From: Bolinopsis microptera
Lineage: Eukaryota > Ctenophora > Tentaculata > Lobata > Bolinopsidae
Length of the DNA: 64,000 nucleotides
Direction of reading: 5' to 3'
NCBI RefSeq assembly: GCF_026151205.1
Contig: NC_087082.1
Span: forward strand, 9,930,901 to 9,994,900
A program made the position numbers and the translations under genes. Under the pieces are notes generated by a model. The model saw only the letters and a program-made list of their open reading frames with translations. It was not told the origin of the DNA and did not search any database. Of the stretch, positions 47,424-58,600 are shown piece after piece (positions within the stretch are counted from its first letter, which is position 1; every line of letters starts with the position of its first letter).

Positions 47424-50289
47424 ATGACAAGTGAGAAAATTGTAAAAGATTTGGAGAGTGTGCTGAAGGAGAGCTATGGTTTTGAGGGAAGCCTGGTTGA
47501 CATAGAGTTCAGCAGCCAGACTGACACCTCATTCCCCTTACTAACACAAATACTAACTAACAGTGCAACCTCAGCTACCAATACAGACAACACTCCAAAA
47601 ATAGGAGACCGTGTATTCGTGTATTGGTTAGGTCACGGTTGGTTCACTGCTAATATTGAGAACTGGCTGCCGAATGAACGCAACTACATGGTGAGATGGA
47701 CCGACGGGAATTGGGCTGCGGAGAGGGCAAGTTACACGAATCTGTGCGTGGATAAAGTACCGGATCCTGCTACTATCGGAGTAGGAAGCAAGGTCCTCTT
47801 CGTGCAGGGGATCTATAACTGTAGGGGGATCATCTCCGACCGCTGGAATATGGGAAGGATCACCAGCATAACTAAAAATGAAAAGGGAGACACCGTGTAC
47901 AATAGACCGGTTCATAAAACAAAAATGTTCTTGAATAATTATGAGTATGTTCTTATCTGTTGATCCCTAGGTTCAAATACCACCAAAAAAAATTTCAAGT
48001 TCCAACTCTTCCATCTTAGTCCCGCTCCGGCCACGCCCATATTTTTTACCAAATTTTAACAGGTAAAATTCTCTATATCGTCAATTTAGTCACGAAGGAG
48101 TATAGAAGGAGTTCTAAATGTATGTTACTTCAATATAAACAGTAGGAAAAGGTTTACTTTGGTCGAGGTTTTAAGTCTCTACGATGTCGGGAAGTTCCCG
48201 CATGGAGTTTGCGGGTTGCGCTGAATCGCGGAATTCACTGCGCAAAAACGGAAGGTCGTAGAGACATGAGATCATGACTAAAGTTAACCATTTTCCACCA
48301 TTGCTATTAGAGCATGACACTTCCAGAACCTTAAACACACTCCTTCATCCCTAAATCGGTAGTTATGTGAATTTTGCCTGTAAAAATATATCATGTTTTA
48401 CTGATATCAACTAACATTGTTAGCTTTTAAATCAAAATAAATCATAATGCCCCCTACAAAATGTACACACAGTACGAGAATATATAGAAAGAAAGGTCTT
48501 CCTTGAATTTCACATTGAACTTTGATCAGATTCTGGAATCGCTCATCATTTCTCGATTGTTCTCCGATGAAGTCAGCACTGCCTAATCCAGAACCTGCTG
48601 ACTCAGCAGGTTCTGATTTAGATTGGTTTTCGGATCTCCGTATGTTCAGAAGCGGGCCAGAAGGGATTCATTTACCAGAGGACCGACCATCAAAATATAG
48701 CTCATGCTGCAGCTGTCACTTTCAAGATTCAAGAATGAGCTGGTCGAGTAGTGGGATTATGCTGGATAACTGATATGATAAGTGGTAACATCCTACAAAA
48801 GAATGTTAGCTGACTAAAGAATACTTCCTCTTAAAGGATCCTACGAGAGTTCCTCCTAGTCCTAAGTTGTATCTAGTTGAGGGACTGAGTCATTCAAAAG
48901 GATGAGGCCAAAGAAGAGATTCATCTGTTCCGTTCATAGCCGATAGTTGTGAAGAAGGCATTAGAACTCTGTAAATTGTAAGCTACTTTCTTCGATATTT
49001 ATAGTTATTTACTGACCTTGTCTTGACGTATCATTAAGAGATGATTGGATCTCGTTACTAACGAGTCGTTAGTCATGTTATGCTAGTCCAGTTAGTTACG
49101 AGCTATGAAGTAATCATAAGATCTCATTATTACTGATCTTATCAATGACGAGCTATGAAGTAATCAGTGGATCTCGTCAATGCTCATCCTGTCAGTGACG
49201 AATTATGAAAAATTTAATGAAGACCTCATTAATTTCCTTGTTCCACGAAGATATTCCTCTGGTAACTGAATCCCTTCTGGCCCGCTTCTGAACATACGGA
49301 GATCCGAAAACCAAGTCTATCTAAATCAGAACCTGCTGAGTCAGCAGGTTCTGGATTAGATAGACTTGGTTTTTGGCAGTGCTGACTTCATCGGAGAACA
49401 ATCGAGAAATGATGAGCGATTCCAGAATCTGATCAAAGTTCAATGTGAAATTCAAGGAAGACCTTTCTTTCTATATATTCTCGTACTGTGTGTACAATTT
49501 GTAGGGGGCATTATGATTTATTTTGATTTAAAAGCTAACAATGTTAGTTGATATCAGTAAAACATGATATATTTTTACAGGCAAAATTCACATAACTACC
49601 GATTTAGGGATGAAGGAGTGTGTTTAAGGTTCTGGAAGTGTCATGCTCTAATAGCAATGGTGGAAAATGGTTAACTTTAGTCATGATCTCATGTCTCTAC
49701 GACCTTCCGTTTTTGCGCAGTGAATTCCGCGATTCAGCGCAACCCGCAAACTCCATGCGGGAACTTCCCGACATCGTAGAGACTTAAAACCTCGACCAAA
49801 GTAAACCTTTTCCTACTGTTTATATTGAAGTAACATACATTTAGAACTCCTTCTATACTCCTTCGTGACTAAATTGACGATATAGAGAATTTTACCTGTT
49901 AAAATTTGGTAAAAAATATGGGCGTGGCCGGAGCGGGACTAAGATGGAAGAGTTGGAACTTGAAATTTTTTTTGGTGGTATTTGAACCTAGGGATCAACA
50001 GATAAGAACATACTCATAATTATTCAAGAACATTTTTGTTTTATGAACCGGTCTAGTGTACAATGGGAGACATGTAGATAAGGCAAACCCTCAATGCTCT
50101 AAAACTAATTATCAAGGATATGCGGTCACATGCGAGGGTTTGACTATAGATCAACTGAGAACCTTGCCCAACGTGTTTACACATTATACCGGCAAAAGCA
50201 AGCGCGCGTTTTTATATCCAATGCTATTTGGAGCGGTAATTTTAGTAACATCAATATCGTCTTATTTCATTGGAAAGGGAAGAAACTGA
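47424..50289 (+). pseudogene. Membrane-anchored Tudor-like protein gene split by a transposon
   Basis: The frame starts at ATG 47424 (MTSEKIVKDLESVL), stays open to 47902, and resumes after the inserted element at 50064 to a TGA at 50287-50289. Removing 47903-50055 and one copy of the 8-bp duplication rejoins the frame exactly (GDTVYN then GRHVDK), giving 234 residues with no other defect. The middle (GDRVFVYWLGHGWFTANIE, then MVRWTDGNW, and IGVGSKVLFV...RITSI) resembles two Tudor/SH3-like barrels. Residues near the end (LYPMLFGAVILVTSISSYFI) form one membrane span with a short basic tail, as in tail-anchored proteins. AATAAA lies at 50615. In this allele the protein would be truncated after residue 159 plus a few foreign residues. 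The family is not firmly identified. Confidence 0.7.
47903..50055. mobile_element. 2.15 kb foldback element with 8-bp target duplication
   Basis: Ends TAGACCGGTTCAT and reverse complement, with exact target duplication GTGTACAA at 47895-47902 and 50056-50063. The arms are about 780 bases each (47903-48685 and 49257-50055) and almost perfectly complementary. The central part (48690-49250) has short repeats around GACGAGCTATGAAGTAATCA and no coding sequence. Eight bases of duplication fit a hAT-type transposase acting in trans. Confidence 0.9.
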
Positions 50290-50620
50290 TAATAGACAGC
50301 AATAATAATATAATAGACGATCTTCTTCATTAGAGTGGGAGCTGCTAGCTGCTATTTCCTGCTCAGCTAGCCGGTGAATGACCAACTTAGTATTTTGATG
50401 ATCTTTAGCCGATGAATTAACGTTATTGTGAGGAGATTAGTTGCAGCTATTACAAAAGAAGAAAACGACTTTTAGTTACTTGAAAGAGTAGAACTATGCA
50501 AAACAGATTTTTGTACTGATTCTTTTAAAAATCATCATACATGACATAGAAAGATGTGAGTTTCACTTTTAGGCGATTTTAAGGCACATATTTAAGCATG
50601 GGTCCGGGGTATCCAATAAA

Positions 50621-51181
50621 CTTAATAAAATATATCCTCATTTATCCATCCCGCTAAACGAAGGTTATGATTCCTCGTTATTTAGTCACTATACTCCGAC
50701 ACCTGATTGTACGCGGATTTGCATTTTCCTGTCATATCTAGGAAGCCGGAAGCCGGAAGACATTACCACGTGCAACAATTGGTTGCAGATTAGAGTACTG
50801 CTTGCCAACTAGGGGCCATGTTCAATGGTTAAACAATCAATATAAAAGAGTATTGTTATCATAATATAACTCTCGAATAAGAGAGTCCATTAGATGGGGC
50901 TCACAACCCAATTAGTTTCCCTAAAAAGCTAAAACTTGCTACCCCAGACATTTTATAGCTTAGTATAAAGGACCTGGAAATGGGATTGCAGTTTGTTTTA
51001 AACGCTGGGAGTATAACCGGCATGGTTACAATTTCATTCTTACACTTGTTTTACGTCTTACAGTTATACTATTGGCTCTTATAATTATAATTAATTATAA
51101 TTCGACCATCAAAATATGATCTAAATGCATACATTCGCTGTTTCAATATTGTTACTATAACATTTATATTTAAACGTTTTC
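50621..51181. other. Intergenic, no gene seen
   Basis: AT-rich. One CACGTG at about 50767; no supported frame. Confidence 0.35.
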
Positions 51182-51185
51182 TTAA

Positions 51186-51419
51186 CCCATTAGGGACGAT
51201 AGGGTCGTTTTTATGACCCACCTTTTCTAGACAAAAAACCAAATTACTAAACGCATCTAACGAATCTATAGCATGTATACACAAAATTTATTGGGCTTCA
51301 TTATATGTAGCCCAATAAATTTTGAGCATATATGCTATAGATTCGTTATTGCGTTTAGTAATTTGGTTTTTCGTCTATAAAAAGTGGGTCATAAAAACGA
51401 CCCTATCGTCCCTAATGGG
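51186..51419. mobile_element. 234-bp piggyBac-like MITE
   Basis: Starts CCCATTAGGGACGATAGGG and ends in its reverse complement, bordered by TTAA at 51182-51185 and 51420-51423. TTAA targets with CCC ends are diagnostic of the piggyBac group. Inverted similarity extends nearly to the centre, so the whole element can fold into a long hairpin. No coding sequence. Confidence 0.9.
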
Positions 51420-51530
51420 TTAAAGTAAGTTAAGATAAAAACATTATTGTTAACTACCTATGTTTATACCTTTTATCTTTGTTCGGATAACCTCTAAGGG
51501 TCTGCCCACACTACGCCTCTATTCCCCGAG

Positions 51531-51685
51531 AGAAGAAAGGGGGAATGGAGGACAGGAAGAAGGGTGTGGTGTCTGAGATGTGAAAGGTACGGCAACTTAT
51601 CCAGAGAGTGTAGGGAAGAAAAACGATGTTACAATTACTGCAGGGCAACAGGACATGAAGCGATCAGGGACTGTGTGCGGTAAAG
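51531..51685 (+). pseudogene. Zinc-knuckle element remnant
   Basis: A broken plus-strand frame reads VWCLRCERYGNLSREC (knuckle with His changed to Asn) and then CYNYCRATGHEAIRDC, where small insertions spoil the second knuckle. It is an old relative of the fragments at 27045, 27640 and 33960. Confidence 0.5.
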
Positions 51686-51764
51686 ATGTGAATATTGTGA
51701 AAGAGGGAAAGTTTATGTAGCGCAAAAACAGTCCTGAACAAAAACTTCTTTTAAAAATGATTTA

Positions 51765-52686
51765 CCTTATCGGACCTTATTTGGACGGACATTACATGAA
51801 CGGACATAATTATGAACGGACATTAATATGAACGCTCGAAGGCATTCAAAACCATCAAAAATCCGAATTTTTTTAAACGTTTTTTTTACGTTTTTTAAAT
51901 TTCAGCAAATGATTTTTAAATCCATTTTTATACAGTAAGTAAAAAAAGCAGTCATTAAGCAGTAAAAATGTTTAAAAATGTGTACATGATCAGTGTCTAA
52001 TATCACATATCATCTTCATCAAATGGGTTTTCGTGCATGAAATAGCCCATGCTTAAAGCATCAGTGATTTCTAGCTTTATGGAAACCTTTATGGAAACCT
52101 TTTTTTATCAAACTACCCCGGTCCTGCATTTCAGTGTTAACTTTTACAAGCCATTATTTCGGCGTGATTAAGTGGTTTTATCTTAGACAACTTAAGGTTA
52201 ACCTTAACATCACGTGGAGCTTTCCTAGCACTGTTCATTACCGCCCCCGAGTAATATGAACTATAACAACGTCGGACGATGTCCTTGGCAACACGATTTA
52301 CCGTAATATCTAGAGGCTGGAACAAGTTTGTCATGTTGGCGGGGACTAGTTCATGAACTATGTTGTTGAGGGCCATAATTTCGTTGACTTTTTTCCGCCA
52401 AGTGACCCTTGAAAATATCATATACTAGTAGTAGTAGTAGTAGAGTTTTCTGTGCCTCCAGCAGACCAAGGAGAACCTTTCCGTCGTTAACTTACGGCAC
52501 AATAAAGTTCTCAAAGTTGTCATATTCTGGACAAAAAGTTCGAAATGGAAAAACTTTTGAAAAAATTTCAACGGACTTTAACTTGGACGGACATTAATTG
52601 AACGGAATTTATTTGAACGGACATTAAGATGAACGCTAGGGCCTCCAGCGTTCAAGTAATGTCCGTCCAAATAAGGTCCGATAAGG
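51765..52686. mobile_element. 922-bp pogo/Tigger-like deletion derivative
   Basis: Inverted ends CCTTATCGGACCTTATTTGG (about 35 bases with one or two mismatches), bordered by TA at 51763-51764 and 52687-52688. A subterminal CGGACATTA motif recurs several times on each side. It keeps a fragment of transposase on the minus strand. Confidence 0.8.
52137..52421 (-). pseudogene. C-terminal fragment of a DDE (CENP-B/pogo-type) transposase
   Basis: A 94-codon minus-strand frame. ELVPANMTNLFQPLDITVNR is the well-known P-x-N-x-T-x-x-x-Q-P-L-D-x-x-V segment of the DDE_1 superfamily (pogo, Tigger, jerky, CENP-B), between the second and third catalytic acids. The following DIVRRCYSSYYSGAV fits the same family. 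The DNA-binding part and the first catalytic residues are missing, so it is not active. TA target sites agree with this assignment. Confidence 0.75.
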
Positions 52687-53038
52687 TATACCACTGAGAT
52701 TTGATACCATAGTGAAATATACTGGTTTTATATACAGCGATCCTAGGTTATTTTTTATATTATATAACTGTTTTCACCGATCAATTCATCCATTACACAA
52801 TGTTCTAGGTCACTTAATAATGATGATCTCCCGATTTCGATAAACAATATTTTTTTAAATCTCGTGTTGTAGTCACCTGTAAAAAAAGACGAAGGGGGCG
52901 ATCACGATAAAATCAACACAGAAGATGGTAAAATTGTTAACCCCTCCAGGTGATGAGGGTAATTGTTATCAGTGTTTTGCCGGGCACCCTTCTTATGGAG
53001 GGTAGTTAATTTTAGTTGTAATAATTTCAATTTTTCAG

Positions 53039-53206
53039 ACCAGAGTCCAGAACTATTTGTCCATGGCAGAAGTTCGTAAACATAACCGAAAGATAGAAAA
53101 ACTGTTCAAAATTCTTCTTTTTTGGACTTTTGTCTCTGTTATTTTTATCCTCTTCTTGAAACCAAACGTTGGGTCTATTATTTCTAGCGAATATCATTAC
53201 CAATGA
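53039..53206 (+). CDS. Possible exon encoding a small membrane protein, weak
   Basis: After a good acceptor (ATTTTTCAG at 53038) a frame reads MAEVRKHNRKIEKL from ATG 53063, then a hydrophobic span (ILLFWTFVSVIFILFL) and stops at TGA 53206: 47 residues with one membrane segment. A possible upstream exon (52873-52949, SPVKKDEGGDHDKIN) has good splice sites, but its phase leads into another frame that ends at about 53097, so the two interpretations conflict. No family recognised. Confidence 0.25.
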   Translation, partial: TRVQNYLSMAEVRKHNRKIEKLFKILLFWTFVSVIFILFLKPNVGSIISSEYHYQ

Positions 53207-53379
53207 TCTTAATCTCACTCCACCTTTTCACCAGTGGATCGAACAGCAAATAAACAGGACTATGGCTGCCCAATGGCTATGTTAAACCATAAAGATCTTA
53301 GTCCAACCAACAAATGGATATGCAGTGCCAGTAGCAGGGAGGGCCGGCAACTTGGTCGTTTAGCTCCGGACAGTCTATG

Positions 53380-53545
53380 CAACGTCTATGCAACGTCCAT
53401 GCAACAACAAAAGAACCGTCTATGCAACGTCTATGCAACGTCCCTGCACAATGAACACTCTATGCACACTCCCTGCACGGTCAGTCTATGCAACGTCTAT
53501 GCAACGTCTATGCAACGTCTATGCAACGTCCCTGCACAGTACCAT
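53380..53545. repeat. TCTATGCAACG array, left end of the 5.3 kb element
   Basis: About eight copies of TCTATGCAACG and relatives (CCATGCAAC, CCCTGCAC). The same order is found inverted at 58443-58595. Confidence 0.85.
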
Positions 53546-53559
53546 ATGAACACCGGCTA

Positions 53560-54450
53560 CTAGCCGGCTACTAGCCGGCTACTAGCCGGCTAGTAGCCAC
53601 TTTTGTAATAACAGCTCCTCAACTTCACATTACCAACCGGCTACTAACCGGCACTTGAAAAGTGGTCACTAGCCGGCTACTAACCGGCTACTAGCCGGCT
53701 AGTGACCACAAAGTGGCTACTAACCGGTCACTAGCCGGCTATTAGCCGAGCTCTAAAGCAGACCTACTAGTAGCCGGTTCCAAACCGGCTACTAGCCGGC
53801 ACTTAGAAAGCGGTCACTAGCCGGCTACTAACCGGCTACTAACCGGCTAGTAACCACCAAGTGGCTACTAACCGGCTACTAACCGGTCACTAGCCGGCTC
53901 TTAAGCGGACCTACTAGCCGACACTCGAAAAGCGGTCGCTAGCCGGCTGCTAACCGGCTACTAACCGGCTAGTAACCACCAAGTGGCTACTAACCGGTCA
54001 CTAGCCGGCTCTAAAGCGGACCTTCTAGTTCCAAACCGGCTACTAGCCGACACTTGAAAAGCGGTCACTATCCGGCTACTAACCGGCTACTAACCGGCTA
54101 GTAACCACCAAGTGGCTACTAACCGGTCACTAGCCGGCTCTAAAGCGGACCTTCTAGTTCCAAACCGGCTACTAGCCGACACTTGAAAAGCGGTCACTAG
54201 CAGGCTACTAACCGGCTACTAACCGGCTAGTAACCACCAAGTTGCTACTAACCGGTCACTAGCCGGCTCTAAAGCGGACCTTCTAGTTCCAAACCGGCTA
54301 CTAGCCGACACTTGAAAAGCGGTCACTAGCCGGCTGGTGGGTACTAGCTGGTTAGTAGCCGGCTACTAACCGGCTACTAACCAGCTAGTACCCACCAAGT
54401 GGCTACTAACCGGCTACTAACCGGCTACTAACCGGCTAGTACTAACCTGC
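53560..54450. repeat. Left subterminal array of CCGGCTACTA motifs
   Basis: Dozens of copies of CCGGCTACTA with palindromic GCCGGC centres, organised in a longer period of about 117 bases (GGACCTTCTAGTTCCAAACC marks each period at about 54018, 54148 and 54279). Confidence 0.9.
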
Positions 54451-54608
54451 TCTAGGCGACTCTAAATCAGACCGGCTATAATTCATTATTGCCAAATAAA
54501 CAAATTATTTGAAACAAATTATTTGAAACACGTTATTTGAAAGTAAGTTCCAAAATCGATTACAACATTTTTATGAAAAAATAAAAAAATACTGAAAACT
54601 GATTACAT

Positions 54609-56313
54609 TCAATTTCTTCGTGGTGGAGGAGCAGTGTAATTGTTTTTGGGCGCTAGGACGACGCCTTGGGTACAAAGGGTCCTAAGAGTGGCAAGATTAC
54701 GGTTGCAGATCTCGTTTGCGAAGGTGTAAACACTAGGAAGTCTGACGTCTCGTAGTTGCAGCAGTGCGTGTTGGACACCTGGTAGGTCAACTTTTGCTGC
54801 TTCAGCGATATATCGCTTTCTTGAGAAGTGACTCCGAGAAATGTGTATCTGCTCCAGAGCGGCAGACTTTGAGAGACCAGAGTTGACTAGCTGCACAACG
54901 GCGTCGTATTCCGCTATAACCCCGTCTAAAGAAAATATCCTTCTCGTTCTGCGACCAGTAGGCAGAGCAGCAGCATTGCGTGTTGGACACCTGGTAGGTC
55001 AACTTTTGCTGCTTCAGCGATACATTGCTTTCTTGAGAAGTGACTCCGAGAAATGTGTATCTGCTCCAGAGCGGCAGACTTTGAGAGACCAGAGTTGACT
55101 AGCTGCACAACGGCGTCGTATTCCGCTATAACCCCGTCTAAAGAAAATATCCTTCTCGTTCTGCGACCAGTAGGCAGAGCAGCAGCATTGCGTGTTGGAC
55201 ACCTGGTAGGTCAACTTTTGCTGCTTCAGCGATACATCGCTTTCTTGAGAAGTGACTCCGAGAAATGTGTATCTGCTCCAGAGCGGCAGACTGCTTCAGC
55301 GATACATCGCTTTCTTGAGAAGTGACTCCGAGAAATGTGTATCTGCTCCAGAGCGGCAGACTTTGAGAGACCAGAGTTGACTAGCTGCACAACGGCGTCG
55401 TATTCCGCTATAACCCCGTCTAAAGAAAATATCCTTCTCGTTCTGCGACCAGTAGGCAGAGCAGCAGCATTGCGTGTTGGACACCTGGTAGGTCAACTTT
55501 TGCTGCTTCAGCGATACATCGCTTTCTTGAGAAGTGACTCCGAGAAATGTGTATCTGCTCCAGAGCGGCAGACTTTGAGAGACCAGAGTTGACTAGCTGC
55601 ACAACGGCGTCGTATTCCGCTATAACCCCGTCTAAAGAAAATATCCGCCTCGTTCTGCGACCAGTAGGCAGAGCAGCAGCATTGGGAGCAGGTTGCTGAT
55701 CAGTAGCAGGTTGGTGTCCAGGAGCAGCTTGCTGAGCAGGAGGTTGAGGAGAATTGGGAGCAGGTTGTTGATCAGTAACAGGTTGCTGTGCAGGAGCAGG
55801 TTGAGGAGCTGGAGGTTGAGGAGCTGGAGGTTGAGGAGCTGGAGGTTGAGGAGCTGGAGGTTGAGGAGCTGGAGGTTGAGGAGCTGGAGGTTGAGGAGCT
55901 GGAGGTTGAGGAGCTGGAGGTTGAGGAGCTGGAGGTTGAGGAGCTGGAGGTTGAGGCGGTTGAGGAGCAGCAGCGGTACGAGGAGCTAGTCCTGGAGGAG
56001 GAGGGGGTGGGGTAGGTCTTGAAGTAGAAGAGGTTCTAAGTCGGTGATTGGTGGTGGGGATAGGTCTGTTTGGTCGAATTGTGGGTGTAGAGTGCAGGGA
56101 GCACGGATCGATGTGTACTATAATCTGTAGATAATCTGGGTCCTCTCTGTAAGCGCTTCTAACAGTCCGAATGCAGGCAGTACATCTGAGGGAGGGAAGG
56201 TCGGGACTGTAAGTCCTTCTGGAGCAGATTGAGGAGATGTGACCGGTAGACCCACAGTGATCGCATTTAGGAGCAGGTGTAGGAGCGGTATATCTGTTTC
56301 TTCTGGTCCGCAT
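54609..56313 (-). pseudogene. Element gene: CCHC knuckle, Pro/Gln repeat, HTH-like module, broken by tandem duplication
   Basis: The minus-strand start at ATG 56313 (MRTRRNRYTAPTP) is 80 bases after a TATA-like box. Residues about 16-29 are a CCHC knuckle, CDHCGSTGHISSIC, followed by a CTAC motif. A Pro-rich linker leads to about eleven QPPAP units (55800-55955), further Pro/Gln sequence, then RRTRRIFSLDGVIAEYD and a helix-turn-helix-like block (SGLSKSAALEQIHISRSHF). The block's DNA is repeated: units of 212, 212 and 282 bases at 54766, 54978, 55190 and 55472. As 212 is not divisible by three, the first unit runs into a stop at 55420. The final unit restores an end reading HALLQLRDVRLPSVYTFANE to a stop at 54609. 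The protein is likely DNA- or RNA-binding; the family is not recognised. Confidence 0.6.
54766..55684. repeat. 212-bp tandem duplication inside the element gene
   Basis: GCGTGTTGGACACCTGGTAG starts units at 54766, 54978, 55190 and 55472. The third interval is 282 bases because a 70-base piece is duplicated within it. Units are almost identical, so the amplification is recent or an assembly effect. Confidence 0.9.
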
Positions 56314-56393
56314 GTTGATTAAGAGTAAAGAATGATGTATAGTAAAGAACGATGTAAAGAACGAGGGATAAATAAGTTGGTGGCTAATGCTAC

Positions 56394-56403
56394 TTATATA
56401 GTT
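56394..56403 (-). promoter_or_regulatory. TATA-like box for the element gene
   Basis: On the minus strand ACTATATAAGTA lies about 80-90 bases before the ATG at 56313, at a plausible distance for a core promoter. The sequence is seen; use is inferred. Confidence 0.45.
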
Positions 56404-57149
56404 TTTGGAAAGGCCTGCAGGTCCGTCAGGGCTCGTTATACCCATGGTTATTTGATCTGATCTATCATGCATGGTGTCACGTCAAATCCTAACGATTGCG
56501 GTGATCCGTTAGAACTCAATTGGGGATCACATCGTTTTCACTGATCACGTCCCTGCAGGGATTCTTATGCAAAAGGAGGGATATAACCTAAACAATCTTG
56601 ATAAAAGGATTAAAAAATGACTATGATACTTGATGCGTCCCATATCATAAATAATTTGGGATCCATCAGTTTCGGTTCGGTTTATCGATCGTTTCTTAAT
56701 AAAGTGGGAGCAAGCGGAGCATTCGTCTATTTTCAAAATGTAATAAATGCTATATTACTCGTCAGCCAGCGCAGGCCAGCGCAATATAGTTGCGATATTG
56801 TTCGTCAGCTACTGCTAGCGCCGGCCAGCGCTGGCTAGCGCCATGTATCGAAATCGGCTCTAACTAATTCGCTCGCCCAAATTTTCACGTGACGTTTCTA
56901 TGGTTTTGCAGCCAAACAAAACGGTTTTACAGACACCCTAATCCCAACCTTAACCCTAACCCCGAAGCTATTCATAACCCTAACCACAACCGTGGTCACT
57001 ATTAACCAATGTCTCTATTAACCAATGTAAACAGTTCTGCGTGAGAAATTCGAGCTAGCTTGCTCAGGGGCTAAATTGGCCAAATAAGCTCATTGAAGCT
57101 AGCACTCACACAACACTTGCCACAATGACAAAGGTTTAGCTACCTGTTA
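56400..57149. other. Non-coding part of the 5.3 kb element
   Basis: Contains palindromic CCAGCGCTGG-type repeats at 56762-56842, degenerate CCCTAA repeats at 56940-57000 and one CACGTG (about 56887). No coding frame supported. Confidence 0.4.
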
Positions 57150-57450
57150 TTAACACTAGCAGGAACCCATTAACCCTAAAGTGGTGTCAAGACTTTAGGA
57201 GGCCGGATCAGTTTCCTGCCGCAAAGTCTCCCAGTATACCGTTGTATAACCATACAACGGTTACATTCTGATTCTAAGGACACTATAATTATTTATATTA
57301 TATATATTTGTTACCATTTTACTGACACCAGGGCATCAACTTTAACACGACGTTCCGCAAAAACCGTAAAAGATATAATACTCAAATTTGTTATGACTGG
57401 GTCAAATGCCTTAATGGCCTTCAAATCAACATAAAAAATAAACAAGAATT
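57150..57450. repeat. Repeat related to 26590-26880
   Basis: Left part in the same orientation, right part inverted relative to the other copy. Probably a MITE-like insertion inside the 5.3 kb element. Confidence 0.55.
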
Positions 57451-57929
57451 ACGCCGCGGTCACACCACGCACGATCAATTTTCCCTGCTCAAACCGTTAA
57501 TGTTTGCAATGAAAAGTTTAATCTTATTGAGTCAAAAAAAAATAGGATATTGCATTATTTTGTTGTCATGTCATAAGTTACAAAAATATTCAATAATAAT
57601 ATAAGTTGCTTAATTCATAAGTACAATGTTTTTAATCGTAATTTATCATTGCGCGCGTGCAGGATTATAATCGAATATTTAGTACGCCGCGCACAAATGT
57701 GGGGCTAATTTATTTAAACGGCATCGTTTGACAATTGAAATTCGCGTTGGATAAAACAATTAATTAACACATAGCTGTCGTCGCGCGCAGCAAAACAAAC
57801 GCCAATAATACCCCCAATTTATGCAGAGTGGTCTATGTTGTGAAGGTGCAGACTTTTGTCATAGACGTAGGATCATTTTTTCACCTCATATATCCAAACC
57901 CGATTACTTATTCCGATCCACGAAGAAGG

Positions 57930-58600
57930 TCCGCTTTAGAGCCGGCTAGTGACCGGTTAGTAGCCACTTGGTGGTTACTAGCCGGTTAGTAGCCGGTTAG
58001 TAGCCGGCTAGCGACCGCTTTTCGAGTGCCGGCTAGTAGGTCCGCTTAAGAGCCGGCTAGTGACCGGTTAGTAGCCGGTTAGTAGCCGGTTAGTAGCCGG
58101 CTAGTGACCGCTTTCTAAGTGCCGGCTAGTAGCCGGTTTGGAACCGGCTACTAGTAGGTCCGCTTAAGAGCCGGCTAGTGACCGGTTAGTAGCCGGTTAG
58201 TAGCCACTTGGTGGTTACTAGCCGGTTAGTAGCCGGTTAGTAGCCGGCTAGTGACCGCTTTTCAAGTGCCGGCTAGTAGCCGGTTTAGAACCGGCTACTA
58301 ATAGGTCTGCTTTAGAGCTCGGCTAATAGCCGGCTAGTGACCGCTTAGTAGCCGGTTAGTAGCCACTTTGTGGTCACTAGCCGGCTAGTAGCCGGTTAGT
58401 AGCCGGCTAGTGACCACTTTTCAAGTGCCGGTTAGTAGCCGGTTGTAGACGTTGCATAGACGTTGCATAGACGTTGCATAGACTGACCGTGCAGGGAGTG
58501 TGCATAGAGTGTTCATTGTGCAGGGACGTTGCATAGACGTTGCATAGACGGTTCTTTTGTTGTTGCAGGGACGTTGCATAGACGTTGCATAGACTGTCCG
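57930..58600. repeat. Right subterminal arrays of the 5.3 kb element
   Basis: AGCCGGTTAGTAGCCGGCTA-type motifs, then TGCATAGACGT units. Together they are the inverted counterpart of 53380-54450, somewhat shorter than the left arm. Confidence 0.9.

Noticed and set aside
53234-53563. Frame over the TCTATGCAACG array
   Set aside because: Repeat-driven; the mirrored array at 58407-58628 gives the same false peptide.
55693-56015. Plus-strand frames rich in LEVEE or SWRLR repeats
   Set aside because: They are shadows of the QPPAP repeat of the minus-strand element gene.
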